NCBI GenBank assembly: GCA_001443545.1
Contig: LMAD01000054.1
Location: 1-5,266 of the forward strand
DNA: 5,266 nucleotides
Direction of reading: 5' to 3'
From: Acidimicrobiaceae bacterium RAAP-2
Lineage (GTDB): Bacteria > Actinomycetota > Acidimicrobiia > Acidimicrobiales > RAAP-2
Shown: piece by piece, positions 1 through 5,266 of the stretch
How the letters are laid out: the number at the start of each line of letters is the position of its first letter
Position numbering within the stretch: the stretch's first letter is position 1
Notes under the pieces: generated by a model
Seen by the model: the letters and a program-made list of their open reading frames with translations, nothing else
Database searches by the model: none
What the model was told of the DNA's origin: nothing
Program-made: the position numbers and the translations under genes

Positions 1-1975
1 CGTGGGGCACCTGACACCACGACGTCGCCGATGGTGCGAGGCGAAAAAGATCCTGGGTGAACCCGGATGATGTCGTGATTGCGGCGAACAGTGAACCGTC
101 CGCAGCGAGTACCAGCGAATTGCTCGTTGGCACGGAGTCCGCTCCGTAGTCCGCCGCCGATATTTCGGGTAGTGCAACGTTCCTCCACGTGCGGCCCGCA
201 TTCGTTGATTGCTGCAGAGGGAACTGCGAGGACGGGTCCAGTAGGAACAGTTCTCGCGACGAGCCGGCGACGAGTTGTTGAGGAAAGCAACTATCAACAG
301 AGCTCACCAACGGTGACGTCGTCCACGCGACCCCCGAGGCTGCGGTGGTGCCCGGGGGCCCGAGTAGCAGTGGCTGGGTGGCGTTACTCATGTTGCACCC
401 ACCCCAGTAGTACGGACCGAACGACACGCACGGTCCGCTCGGGGGACAACCCAGCGTCGTCGCGGTCCAACTGACTCCCCCGTTCGACGTGACCTCCACC
501 GACGCGCGACCGGCGTTGGTTCCCCAGGGGACGTGTCGATTGTCGGAACTATTTGTTTGACGAAAGAGCGCGTCGACCTGGTCGCCTTGGGTCGTGAAAC
601 CAGAAAAGTCCTCGAGCGACGTGCCGGGAGGCGTCGGCACGGTGTGCCAGGTCGACCCGGCGTTCGTCGTGTAGAGCGGCGCTAAATAGACGGGAGGAAT
701 GGAGTTGCCCTGCGCGGTGCTAAAGCCGGCGTAGACACTCGTGGTGTTGCGCGGATCCAGTTGCACCGTCGCGCACTGGGGGTGGTCGGGAGGTCGCGAG
801 AAGATGTGGAGCATCGAGCCCTTCAGGGCCGTCGGCACGGCGACGGTCGGGACGTTGAGCGGAGAGGAACCGCCAGTGATCACGATTCGCGATGGTTGAC
901 ACCACGCGACACGCGTCGTGCCGCTCAACGGTGCGATCGCTGACGATCCCGAATAGGTCGACGACACGTAGGGCACTCGACCGAGGCTGGACCAGGTGGG
1001 ACCCGGCATCACGTGCAGCGCCCTCGGCGAAAGAACGACGTTGAAGCCTCCACCCTTTTGATTCCGAGCGAACGAGAGGGCCGGGTACGTTGTCGTCGCG
1101 TGGGTCGGCGTGACCGAGAGCGCGTAACTAAAAGGTTGACCAATGATCAACTGCAACGGCGCCCAACCGGAGACGTGGACCACGTCGCCGACCGCAGCCC
1201 GCGAGACGCTCAGTGACATGGCCTCACAGGGCTTGCCGGCCACGCACCTCGTGGGCCGGGGGGCTTTTAGGTGGATCGTCGTCTGCGCCTCCGCGGGACC
1301 GAGCGCACAACCCGACTGGACGATGAGGCACTGGACGCCCACGTGGTAGTCACCCGAGGACAGTGGATGGGCCCTCACCACGCCACTTCGCGTCACCAGC
1401 CACGCCGTGTCAGGTACCACCAGGCTGGTGTGAAACGTGCTCGGCGACAACCAATGAAGTGGTGCCGCCTGCTCTTGCAGACCGCTCCGGCAACCATCCC
1501 AACACAGCGTCGCGTACGTCTGGCCTTGGCGCTGTAGAGCCGATGGTGGATGACTCGAGAAATGACCCGTCAGCGTTATCGTCTCGCCCGGCGTCGCGCT
1601 TGGCGAGCTCGACGTCAGCGACAGGGGGCCGACTGACGGCGTTGGTGCGATCGAGGTCGTCGGAGACGGCTTCGCTCGTGACGGACTACTGACGTAGGTC
1701 TGAAGCGCCACCACGTCCAACGAGCCCCTCAGGGCGGGCACACGGAAGCAACCCGTAAAGTCACCGTTGAAGGACTGGTGAACATTGTCGCCTTCGTCCG
1801 AACCGCACAACGAACTCGGGTTGAGGAACGTCGTAGTGATCGCCGCTAGGTTCGAGCGAGCGCTCGACGAGGCGCCGCGGGCGGTGCCGCAACTTGCCAG
1901 AACGAGCGAGGCCGTGACAAGAACCACTCCACTTCTAAGAATGGACCGAGTTCCGAGCATCGTCAGAAAGGGCAT
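1..1975 (-). CDS. Putative secreted lipoprotein with Asp-box (BNR-like) repeats, C-terminus outside window
   Basis: One uninterrupted minus-strand frame of 658 codons from ATG at 1975-1973 to the window edge. The N-terminus is a lipoprotein signal: arginines at residues 10 and 14, a hydrophobic stretch about 16-27, and lipobox L26-A27-S28-C29, so the mature protein should be lipid-anchored on the outer face of the membrane. Residues about 98-116 are a Pro/Ser/Thr linker. Two stretches of the form PGETITLTG (about 118-137) and VGDVVHVSG further on resemble strands of Ig-like domains. The C-terminal half has three Asp-box-like motifs, NAGSTW (438-443), NGGVSW (498-503) and NAGRTW (592-597), typical of sialidase/BNR beta-propellers. 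Sialidase activity is not implied; the family is mostly of unknown function. The first ATG is preferred over the in-frame ATG at 1960 because it follows a GTGGAG ribosome site at 7 bases. The neighbouring upstream segment (1976-2415) is unassigned, so an operon partner is not evident. Cell-surface location is inferred from the lipobox. Confidence 0.8.
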   Translation of the reverse strand, partial: MPFLTMLGTRSILRSGVVLVTASLVLASCGTARGASSSARSNLAAITTTFLNPSSLCGSDEGDNVHQSFNGDFTGCFRVPALRGSLDVVALQTYVSSPSRAKPSPTTSIAPTPSVGPLSLTSSSPSATPGETITLTGHFSSHPPSALQRQGQTYATLCWDGCRSGLQEQAAPLHWLSPSTFHTSLVVPDTAWLVTRSGVVRAHPLSSGDYHVGVQCLIVQSGCALGPAEAQTTIHLKAPRPTRCVAGKPCEAMSLSVSRAAVGDVVHVSGWAPLQLIIGQPFSYALSVTPTHATTTYPALSFARNQKGGGFNVVLSPRALHVMPGPTWSSLGRVPYVSSTYSGSSAIAPLSGTTRVAWCQPSRIVITGGSSPLNVPTVAVPTALKGSMLHIFSRPPDHPQCATVQLDPRNTTSVYAGFSTAQGNSIPPVYLAPLYTTNAGSTWHTVPTPPGTSLEDFSGFTTQGDQVDALFRQTNSSDNRHVPWGTNAGRASVEVTSNGGVSWTATTLGCPPSGPCVSFGPYYWGGCNMSNATQPLLLGPPGTTAASGVAWTTSPLVSSVDSCFPQQLVAGSSRELFLLDPSSQFPLQQSTNAGRTWRNVALPEISAADYGADSVPTSNSLVLAADGSLFAAITTSSGFTQDLFRLAPSATSWCQVPH

Positions 1976-2415
1976 TACACGACTCCACGTGGTGACGGTC
2001 GTGGAATATCCACCAACCTGCGCCCACCCTAACGGGGTCACCGTCGAGATAGTTGGCAGTGTCACAGGGACGCTCGTTGGGTTGCACCACGGCCTGACGG
2101 ACCTCACCGGCGAGTTGACACATCAACGACAGCAACCCGACCAATACTGTCCGCTGATCCGCAAAGACGGTCACGAAGTCAGCGTAGAAACTCTCGCTAT
2201 CGAGGCGACCCAGGGGCCAACGCTCGATGCAACGGGCGAAAGAGAGGGACCCGTGGTGCGAGAGGTGAAGATGTGGCGCAGGTATGCCACCAAGCACTGG
2301 AGGTTCTCGCGCTTGGGGTAGGTCACCCTCCAATTCGGCAATAGACGTCCGGTCCCACACTGGGCAACATGTCGCCTATCCTTCATTCAAAGGTTGACGA
2401 CGCAAAAGGCCTCGC
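1976..2415. other. Unassigned segment with two conflicting open frames
   Basis: These 440 bases lie between the lipoprotein gene (minus) and the DUF6278-like gene (plus) and must carry the upstream signals of both. A minus-strand frame from GTG at 2360 to a stop at 1935 would give 141 residues; it overlaps the lipoprotein start by 41 bases in another frame. A plus-strand frame runs through the same DNA to a stop at 2321, and its longest form (start at 1785) lies antisense to the lipoprotein N-terminus. I counted third-position GC roughly by eye in both and found both raised, so composition does not choose between them. I recognise neither product. A possible -10 hexamer TATCCT occurs at 2377-2382 on the plus strand, about 34 bases before the GTG at 2416, but without a convincing -35 box. 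A decayed gene or plain regulatory DNA are also possible. Confidence 0.4.
1983..1988 (-). promoter_or_regulatory. Ribosome binding site of the lipoprotein gene
   Basis: The minus strand reads GTGGAG, 7 bases before the ATG at 1975. It supports that start over the second in-frame ATG at 1960, which has no purine-rich sequence at a suitable distance. Confidence 0.5.
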
Positions 2416-2871
2416 GTGAAACGATTCAGATTTCGGCAGCGATGGATGGGGCACAAGCACGGTGTTGCACGAGGTGTAGCCGTCTTTGGTTCGCCTGGAT
2501 TCGACACCCCCGACAGGCTGCACAATTTGCTCCTCCCTTGTGAGCAACTACGACAATGGTCCAATGAACACGGCCTCGTACTCAACGATCAACCCGAAAG
2601 CCTCGCGGCACTCGACGCGCACCTTGACTCGTGGAATGCTGATGCATCGCATCATGGCAAGGTGGATTTGTCAAACGAGGTGGGCATTTACTTGGGCACT
2701 GTGATCGTCAAGCATGTCGACGGGAGTCAGTGGGGGGTCTGGCCGAATGGACACCCGATCGTGCGACTACGTAGCGGAAAAGAACTCGACGTGACCGAAA
2801 TGGCAAACGAACGTCTGAATAATTCAGGGCCGAGCCTCGACGCTATCCATTCAATGTCGCAATCCTTGTAG
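2416..2871 (+). CDS. DUF6278-like protein of unknown function
   Basis: A complete 151-residue frame with a GTG start and TAG stop. Its core resembles, from memory, the actinobacterial DUF6278 family: an N-terminal part with LxxLLxxCExLRxW-like spacing (about 35-48), the motif SLAALDAHLDSW (62-73), and the most conserved-looking stretch NEVGIYLGTVIVKH (87-100) followed by WGVWPNGHPIVRL (106-118) and SGKELDV (120-126). The family has no established biochemical role. No signal peptide or membrane segment is visible, so a cytoplasmic location is likely. The GTG start follows AAAAGG at 2404-2409 with a 6-base gap; an in-frame ATG at 2446 (residue 11) is an alternative but lacks a clear ribosome site, and the basic first ten residues may or may not be translated. 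The gene stands alone on the plus strand, convergent with the cold-shock-like gene and divergent from the lipoprotein gene. The coding assignment is firm; the family name is less so. Confidence 0.75.
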   Translation: MKRFRFRQRWMGHKHGVARGVAVFGSPGFDTPDRLHNLLLPCEQLRQWSNEHGLVLNDQPESLAALDAHLDSWNADASHHGKVDLSNEVGIYLGTVIVKHVDGSQWGVWPNGHPIVRLRSGKELDVTEMANERLNNSGPSLDAIHSMSQSL

Positions 2872-3055
2872 TGGATGATTTCCCACCTCCCCAGGACAAC
2901 TGCATAGCGATCGTGAAACTCTGAAGTTGACACCTCCGGCAACGCCGTCGCGTGCCTGAAACCTCAGTATCATTCTCCACTGATCTCTGTCAGCGGACCA
3001 ACGTGGCACGTAGACAACGTCGCACTGGAGACTTCTTGCCCAAGTCAGTGGCACG
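2872..3055. other. Convergent intergenic region
   Basis: The 184 bases between the stops of the DUF6278-like gene and the minus-strand cold-shock-like gene should hold terminators for both, but no hairpin with a T-run is visible on either strand. The best dyad is CCACTGA with TCAGCGG around a six-base loop near 2979-2998 (one mismatch, no T tail), compatible with a weak bidirectional stop. The nine-base word GTGGCACGT occurs twice, at 3003 and 3048. No gene is supported here. Confidence 0.35.
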
Positions 3056-3286
3056 TCAAATTGGGGGCCGCACCTGCAGGGCCCGAAACACAAAACCGTC
3101 CTGGGCCACGTCACTTTCAAATACGAACTGGACCAGTTGGCCAACAGCGAGCGTCTTTCGACCGGGGACATCAATCATCGAATAATGGAACCAGCATCCT
3201 CCAGGGGTGGCTGGCGATTCAATGGCGCCAACGCCTTCACGGTCGTCATAGTCTCGGACGACGCCGTCTACCCACTCTTGGTCCAT
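3056..3286 (-). CDS. Cold-shock-domain-like small protein
   Basis: A 76-residue protein that covers a whole cold-shock (CSD/OB-fold) domain. The pattern follows the family: GVVRDYDDREGVGAI (8-22) takes the place of the GTVKWFNxxKGFGFI strands, GCWFHYSMI (30-38) that of the VFVHxSxI strand, then KTLAVGQLVQFVFE (44-57) for the LxEGQxVxFE segment and a final FVFRALQVRP (65-74). The TPGGCW...H form (27-34) is one I associate with actinobacterial CSD proteins. Several aromatic and basic nucleic-acid-binding positions differ: RNP1 reads REGVGAI, without the lysine and phenylalanines. Nucleic-acid binding is therefore likely but may be altered. The open frame extends upstream to 3481, but that part runs through non-coding repeats and has no family similarity; ATG at 3286 is chosen because the domain begins at once and a -10 box lies six bases before it. 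The gene is divergent from the relaxase gene. Confidence 0.75.
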   Translation of the reverse strand: MDQEWVDGVVRDYDDREGVGAIESPATPGGCWFHYSMIDVPGRKTLAVGQLVQFVFESDVAQDGFVFRALQVRPPI

Positions 3287-3292
3287 AACGCG

Positions 3293-3298
3293 ATCATA
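3293..3298 (-). promoter_or_regulatory. -10 box giving a leaderless mRNA for the cold-shock-like gene
   Basis: The minus strand reads TATGAT, one base from the TATAAT consensus, with six bases between it and the ATG at 3286. Transcription would then begin at or next to the A of the start codon, giving a leaderless mRNA, which is common in actinobacteria. No Shine-Dalgarno sequence sits at a usable distance: an AAAGGAG lies further upstream, beyond the box and over 20 bases from the ATG. A -35 box is not evident. Confidence 0.5.
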
Positions 3299-3337
3299 AA
3301 ACGGGAAGGTAGGCGTACTCCTTTGGGCGGACAACGA

Positions 3338-3357
3338 CACCGTGACGATTCTCGGTG
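3338..3357. repeat. 20-base imperfect dyad
   Basis: The arms CACCGTGA and TCTCGGTG flank the four bases CGAT. Seven of eight arm positions pair, with one T-T mismatch. The site is about 40 bases upstream of the -10 box of the cold-shock-like gene and 200 bases upstream of the relaxase start. It could be an operator for a dimeric regulator or an inverted repeat of a transfer origin. No regulator gene is visible in the window. Confidence 0.45.
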
Positions 3358-3401
3358 ACCCGACGTAGAAGTACCACCTCGAACTGGATGCCCAGTCGTT
3401 T

Positions 3402-3462
3402 CCTGCGGTGCGAGGGTGCCTGCGGTGAGTGGGTGCCTGCGATGAAGGGTGTCTGCCGTGAA
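3402..3462. repeat. 17-base tandem repeat, about 3.6 copies
   Basis: Copies begin at 3402, 3419, 3436 and 3452. The first two are 17 bases and share CCTGCGGTG then GGGTG at the end; the third is 16 bases (CCTGCGATGAAGGGTG); the fourth is partial (TCTGCCGTGAA). The near-one-and-a-half-turn period would place bound proteins in a regular array. Tandem repeats of this size occur as binding sites in plasmid origins (iterons) and in transfer origins; which applies here is inference. Confidence 0.65.
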
Positions 3463-3479
3463 AAAGTCCCAAAAGTCCC
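3462..3479. repeat. Perfect 9-base tandem duplication
   Basis: AAAAGTCCC occurs twice with no gap, at 3462-3470 and 3471-3479, immediately after the 17-base repeat array. The A-tracts are spaced by nearly one helical turn, which could give intrinsic bending. It may be part of the same protein-binding region as the adjacent repeats. Confidence 0.6.
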
Positions 3480-3494
3480 ACACGTCTGGCACCG

Positions 3495-3517
3495 AGCCTT
3501 TGAGCGGTAAACTGGCT
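3495..3517. repeat. Imperfect hairpin near the repeat cluster
   Basis: AGCC-TTT (3495-3501) can pair with AAA (3509-3511) and GGCT (3514-3517), leaving a seven-base loop and a two-base CT bulge. Hairpins of this kind lie beside the nick site in known MobF transfer origins, but the stem is short and may be chance. No known nic sequence is recognised beside it. Confidence 0.25.
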
Positions 3518-3531
3518 TTAATTCAGAGTCA

Positions 3532-3556
3532 CCTCCAGTTTTCTTGGAGGGTTTTT
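3532..3556 (+). promoter_or_regulatory. Hairpin with T-run covering the relaxase ribosome site
   Basis: CCTCCA (3532-3537) is exactly complementary to TGGAGG (3545-3550), with a seven-base loop that can close by one more G-T pair. The right arm is the Shine-Dalgarno sequence of the relaxase gene, and the stem is followed by GTTTTT (3551-3556). In RNA this would hide the ribosome site; with its U-run it also has the form of a short intrinsic terminator. It could therefore lower relaxase expression by translational masking or by attenuation. There is no plus-strand gene directly upstream that needs a terminator here. Confidence 0.5.
3546..3551 (+). promoter_or_regulatory. Ribosome binding site of the relaxase gene
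   Basis: GGAGGG ends 6 bases before ATG 3558, an ideal placing that favours this ATG over the adjacent in-frame ATG at 3561. It doubles as the right arm of the hairpin at 3532-3550. Confidence 0.75.
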
Positions 3557-3557
3557 A

Positions 3558-5266
3558 ATGATGACAATTCGCCGGCTCAGCATTGGCGCGGGCTTCAAAT
3601 ATCTTCTCAAATCTATCGCCGTGGGCGACGGTCCCGAGGCGACGAGCAAGTCCGATCTGGTTCGCTACTACAGCGAAACCGGCACTCCCCCGGGCGTCTT
3701 TCTAGGCGCCGGACTCGTCGGTCTTAACAAGGGTGAAGGCGTCGACGTCGGGCAGTCGGTCACCGCGGAGAACCTCCAGAGGATGCTCCAAGACTGCGCT
3801 GATCCCATCACCGGCGAGGTGCTCGGCAACGCTCCGAGAACGAAGGGCGTCGGCGGTTTCGACCTCACGTTCAGCCCCTCTAAGAGCGTGTCTGTGGCGT
3901 GGGCATTGGCCGACCGTGAGACCCGCGAGGTGATCTATCGGTGCCACCAGGCGGCGATTGAAGAGGTCCTCGCCTACGCCGAGCGCGAAGTTTTTCACAC
4001 CCGTTCGGGCAAGAATGGCTGCGTCGAAGAGGACATCGTCGGAGTTGTTGCGGCGAGTTTCACCCACTTCGATTCTCGCGATGGCGATCCCCAACTACAC
4101 GACCACGTGGTCGTGCTCAACCGGGTCCAAGCCAAGGATGACGGTGCCTGGCGCACCCTCGATAGCCGGGGACTATTCGCCTCCACGGTGATGCTTTCAG
4201 AGATGCACCAGGGCGTTCTCTCAGACCTGCTCACCGCCGAACTCGGCTGGGGCTGGGAGCCGCACGCTCGACGTTCTAGCCCCGCCCCGAAGTGGGAAGT
4301 CGCCGGTGTGTCGCAGCGCCTGATGGACGAATTCTCCACCAGGACGACCGCCATTCTCGACGCCAAGGATCGTCTCATCACCCAGTTCGAAGAAGACCAC
4401 GGTCGCGCGCCCACCGATGTCGAAGTACTCAAACTGCGCCAAACGGCAACCCTCTCCACCCGGCGTGCGAAGAAGGGTGTCGGGCTCGGTGACCTAAACG
4501 AGGAGTGGACAGCACGCGCCACGCCCTACCTCGATAATGAGCCCGCGGCCTGGGTGCACGAACTCAGTGGCCGAGACGTGCCCGCCCTCACGAGCGCACA
4601 GTTCGAAGACGAGATCCTGCTCGATATCGCCACCACGGCGCTCGAGATCGTGAGTTCGAAGCGCCCGACGTTCTCTCGCGCCAACGTCCATGCGGAGGTG
4701 TTTCGCCAGATGCAGGGCGTCCGCTTCACCACGCCCGCCGAGCGAATTCTCACGGCAACTCGGGCGACCGATCTGGCCGTCGCCCAGGCCCTCCTCATCA
4801 CCACGCCCGACTTGCACCACACGCCACGCTTTCTGCTTCGCGCCGACGGCACGTCGAAGTTCCGGGGAACCGGCCACTGGATCTATACCACCACGACACT
4901 GCTCGACGCCGAGGCGCGACTGCTCGACTCAGGCCAACGCACTGACGCTGCAGTTGTTAGCAGCGCAACCGTCGCAAACGTCACCGAGCAACCCCTACCC
5001 GGCAAGACGTTCGCGCTCTCCACCGATCAGGCCCTCGCCGTCGAACAGATCACCACATCGGGCCGGGTCCTCGACCTACTCGTCGGGCCCGCGGGCACGG
5101 GCAAGTCCACGGCCATGGCCGGACTGCGCACCGTCTGGGAAGCAGAGCACGGTACGCGTTCGGTCATCGGCCTGGCGCCGTCCGCAGCCGCGGCCGAAGT
5201 CCTGGGTGACGACATGGGGATCGAAACCGACAATCTCGCCAAGTGGCTCTACGAGCACCGCCAGCA
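3558..5266 (+). CDS. MobF-family conjugative relaxase-helicase (TrwC/TraA type), C-terminus outside window
   Basis: The frame is open for 569 codons to the window edge. It encodes a relaxase that would nick one oriT strand through a tyrosine, stay covalently bound, and unwind the DNA. The N-terminal TrwC-type domain (about 5-235) begins with SIGAGFKYLL (8-17), followed by the catalytic pair Y37-Y38 in a VRYYSETGTPPG context, GFDLTFSPSKSVSVAWAL (100-117; D102 matches the conserved acidic residue), and the metal-binding histidines H170, H181 and H183 in FTHFDSRDGDPQLHDH. A middle part carries HGRAPTDVE (281-289) and LRQTATLSTR (293-302), as in actinobacterial MobF proteins. The helicase half starts with LSTDQALAV (487-495), Walker A GPAGTGKST (510-518) and motif Ia-like LAPSAAAAEVL (539-549). 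Family members usually exceed 900 residues, so roughly half is missing. All relaxase active-site residues are present, so the protein looks functional. Only one tyrosine pair is visible, unlike TrwC and TraI. Expression may be held down by the hairpin on its ribosome site. Confidence 0.93.
   Translation, partial: MMTIRRLSIGAGFKYLLKSIAVGDGPEATSKSDLVRYYSETGTPPGVFLGAGLVGLNKGEGVDVGQSVTAENLQRMLQDCADPITGEVLGNAPRTKGVGGFDLTFSPSKSVSVAWALADRETREVIYRCHQAAIEEVLAYAEREVFHTRSGKNGCVEEDIVGVVAASFTHFDSRDGDPQLHDHVVVLNRVQAKDDGAWRTLDSRGLFASTVMLSEMHQGVLSDLLTAELGWGWEPHARRSSPAPKWEVAGVSQRLMDEFSTRTTAILDAKDRLITQFEEDHGRAPTDVEVLKLRQTATLSTRRAKKGVGLGDLNEEWTARATPYLDNEPAAWVHELSGRDVPALTSAQFEDEILLDIATTALEIVSSKRPTFSRANVHAEVFRQMQGVRFTTPAERILTATRATDLAVAQALLITTPDLHHTPRFLLRADGTSKFRGTGHWIYTTTTLLDAEARLLDSGQRTDAAVVSSATVANVTEQPLPGKTFALSTDQALAVEQITTSGRVLDLLVGPAGTGKSTAMAGLRTVWEAEHGTRSVIGLAPSAAAAEVLGDDMGIETDNLAKWLYEHRQ

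Larger units (their letters stand above)
3338..3530. other. Candidate transfer origin (oriT) / divergent control region
   Basis: This non-coding stretch between the divergent cold-shock-like gene and relaxase gene gathers a dyad, two tandem repeat families and a hairpin within about 200 bases. MobF relaxases usually act on an oriT close to their own gene, and such origins are built from direct and inverted repeats beside a nick site. The location and composition fit, but no nick-site consensus was recognised, and a partition site, replication iterons or plain operators would look alike. Confidence 0.3.

Noticed and set aside
79..1692. Several plus-strand frames of 60-131 codons
   Set aside because: All lie opposite the continuous 658-codon lipoprotein frame and overlap each other; none has protein-like motifs.
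3003..3056. Nine-base direct repeat GTGGCACGT as an attachment site or insertion footprint
   Set aside because: Two short copies 45 bases apart, with no transposase, integrase or tRNA nearby, are not evidence of either.
2851..3174. 107-codon minus-strand frame overlapping two genes
   Set aside because: It overlaps the cold-shock-like gene in another frame on the same strand and the end of the DUF6278-like gene; no recognisable motif.
3402..3462. CRISPR array
   Set aside because: The 17-base units are directly adjacent with no spacers, and no cas gene is present.
3287..3481. N-terminal extension of the cold-shock-like protein to a start at 3481
   Set aside because: The extension runs through the tandem repeats and promoter region, lacks family similarity, and a -10 box directly precedes the internal ATG.
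3995..4522. 175-codon minus-strand frame inside the relaxase gene
   Set aside because: It is antisense to the relaxase domain with all MobF motifs; the product is a serine/arginine-rich shadow with no recognisable features.
4494..4877. 127-codon minus-strand frame inside the relaxase gene
   Set aside because: It lies wholly opposite the relaxase middle domain, has no family similarity I can see, and fits a high-GC antisense shadow.

Overview
The window looks like DNA from a moderately high-GC actinobacterium (Actinomycetota). The evidence is the type of MobF relaxase at the right end, an actinobacterial-style cold-shock-like protein containing TPGGCW, a small protein resembling the DUF6278 family, and a start codon placed directly behind a -10 box, as in leaderless actinobacterial mRNAs. 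I cannot name the genus. The relaxase marks the segment as part of a conjugative or mobilizable plasmid or an integrated conjugative element. No tRNA, rRNA, CRISPR array, insertion sequence or attachment site is visible.

Layout. Positions 1-1975 (minus strand) hold the first 658 codons of a large secreted lipoprotein with three Asp-box (BNR-like) motifs; its C-terminus lies outside the window. Positions 1976-2415 are unresolved: the lipoprotein ribosome binding site is there, along with two overlapping frames on opposite strands, neither of which I can call a gene. Positions 2416-2871 (plus) encode a 151-residue DUF6278-like protein. After a 184-base convergent gap, 3056-3286 (minus) encodes a 76-residue cold-shock-like protein that appears to be translated from a leaderless mRNA. 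Positions 3287-3557 are a non-coding divergent region rich in repeats and hairpins. From 3558 to the right edge (plus) runs the N-terminal 569 codons of a MobF (TrwC/TraA-type) relaxase-helicase, including the complete relaxase active site and the first helicase motifs.

How the parts fit. The relaxase would nick the transfer origin, stay covalently attached to the DNA, and unwind it with its helicase half. The 3338-3557 segment is the best candidate in the window for the transfer origin and/or the control region of the relaxase: it contains a dyad, a 17-base tandem repeat, a 9-base tandem repeat, an imperfect hairpin, and a second hairpin that captures the relaxase Shine-Dalgarno sequence and ends in five T residues. 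The three genes to the left look like accessory or backbone genes of the element rather than transfer genes; no functional link to the relaxase can be shown from sequence alone. Both large genes run off the window, so their full lengths are unknown.
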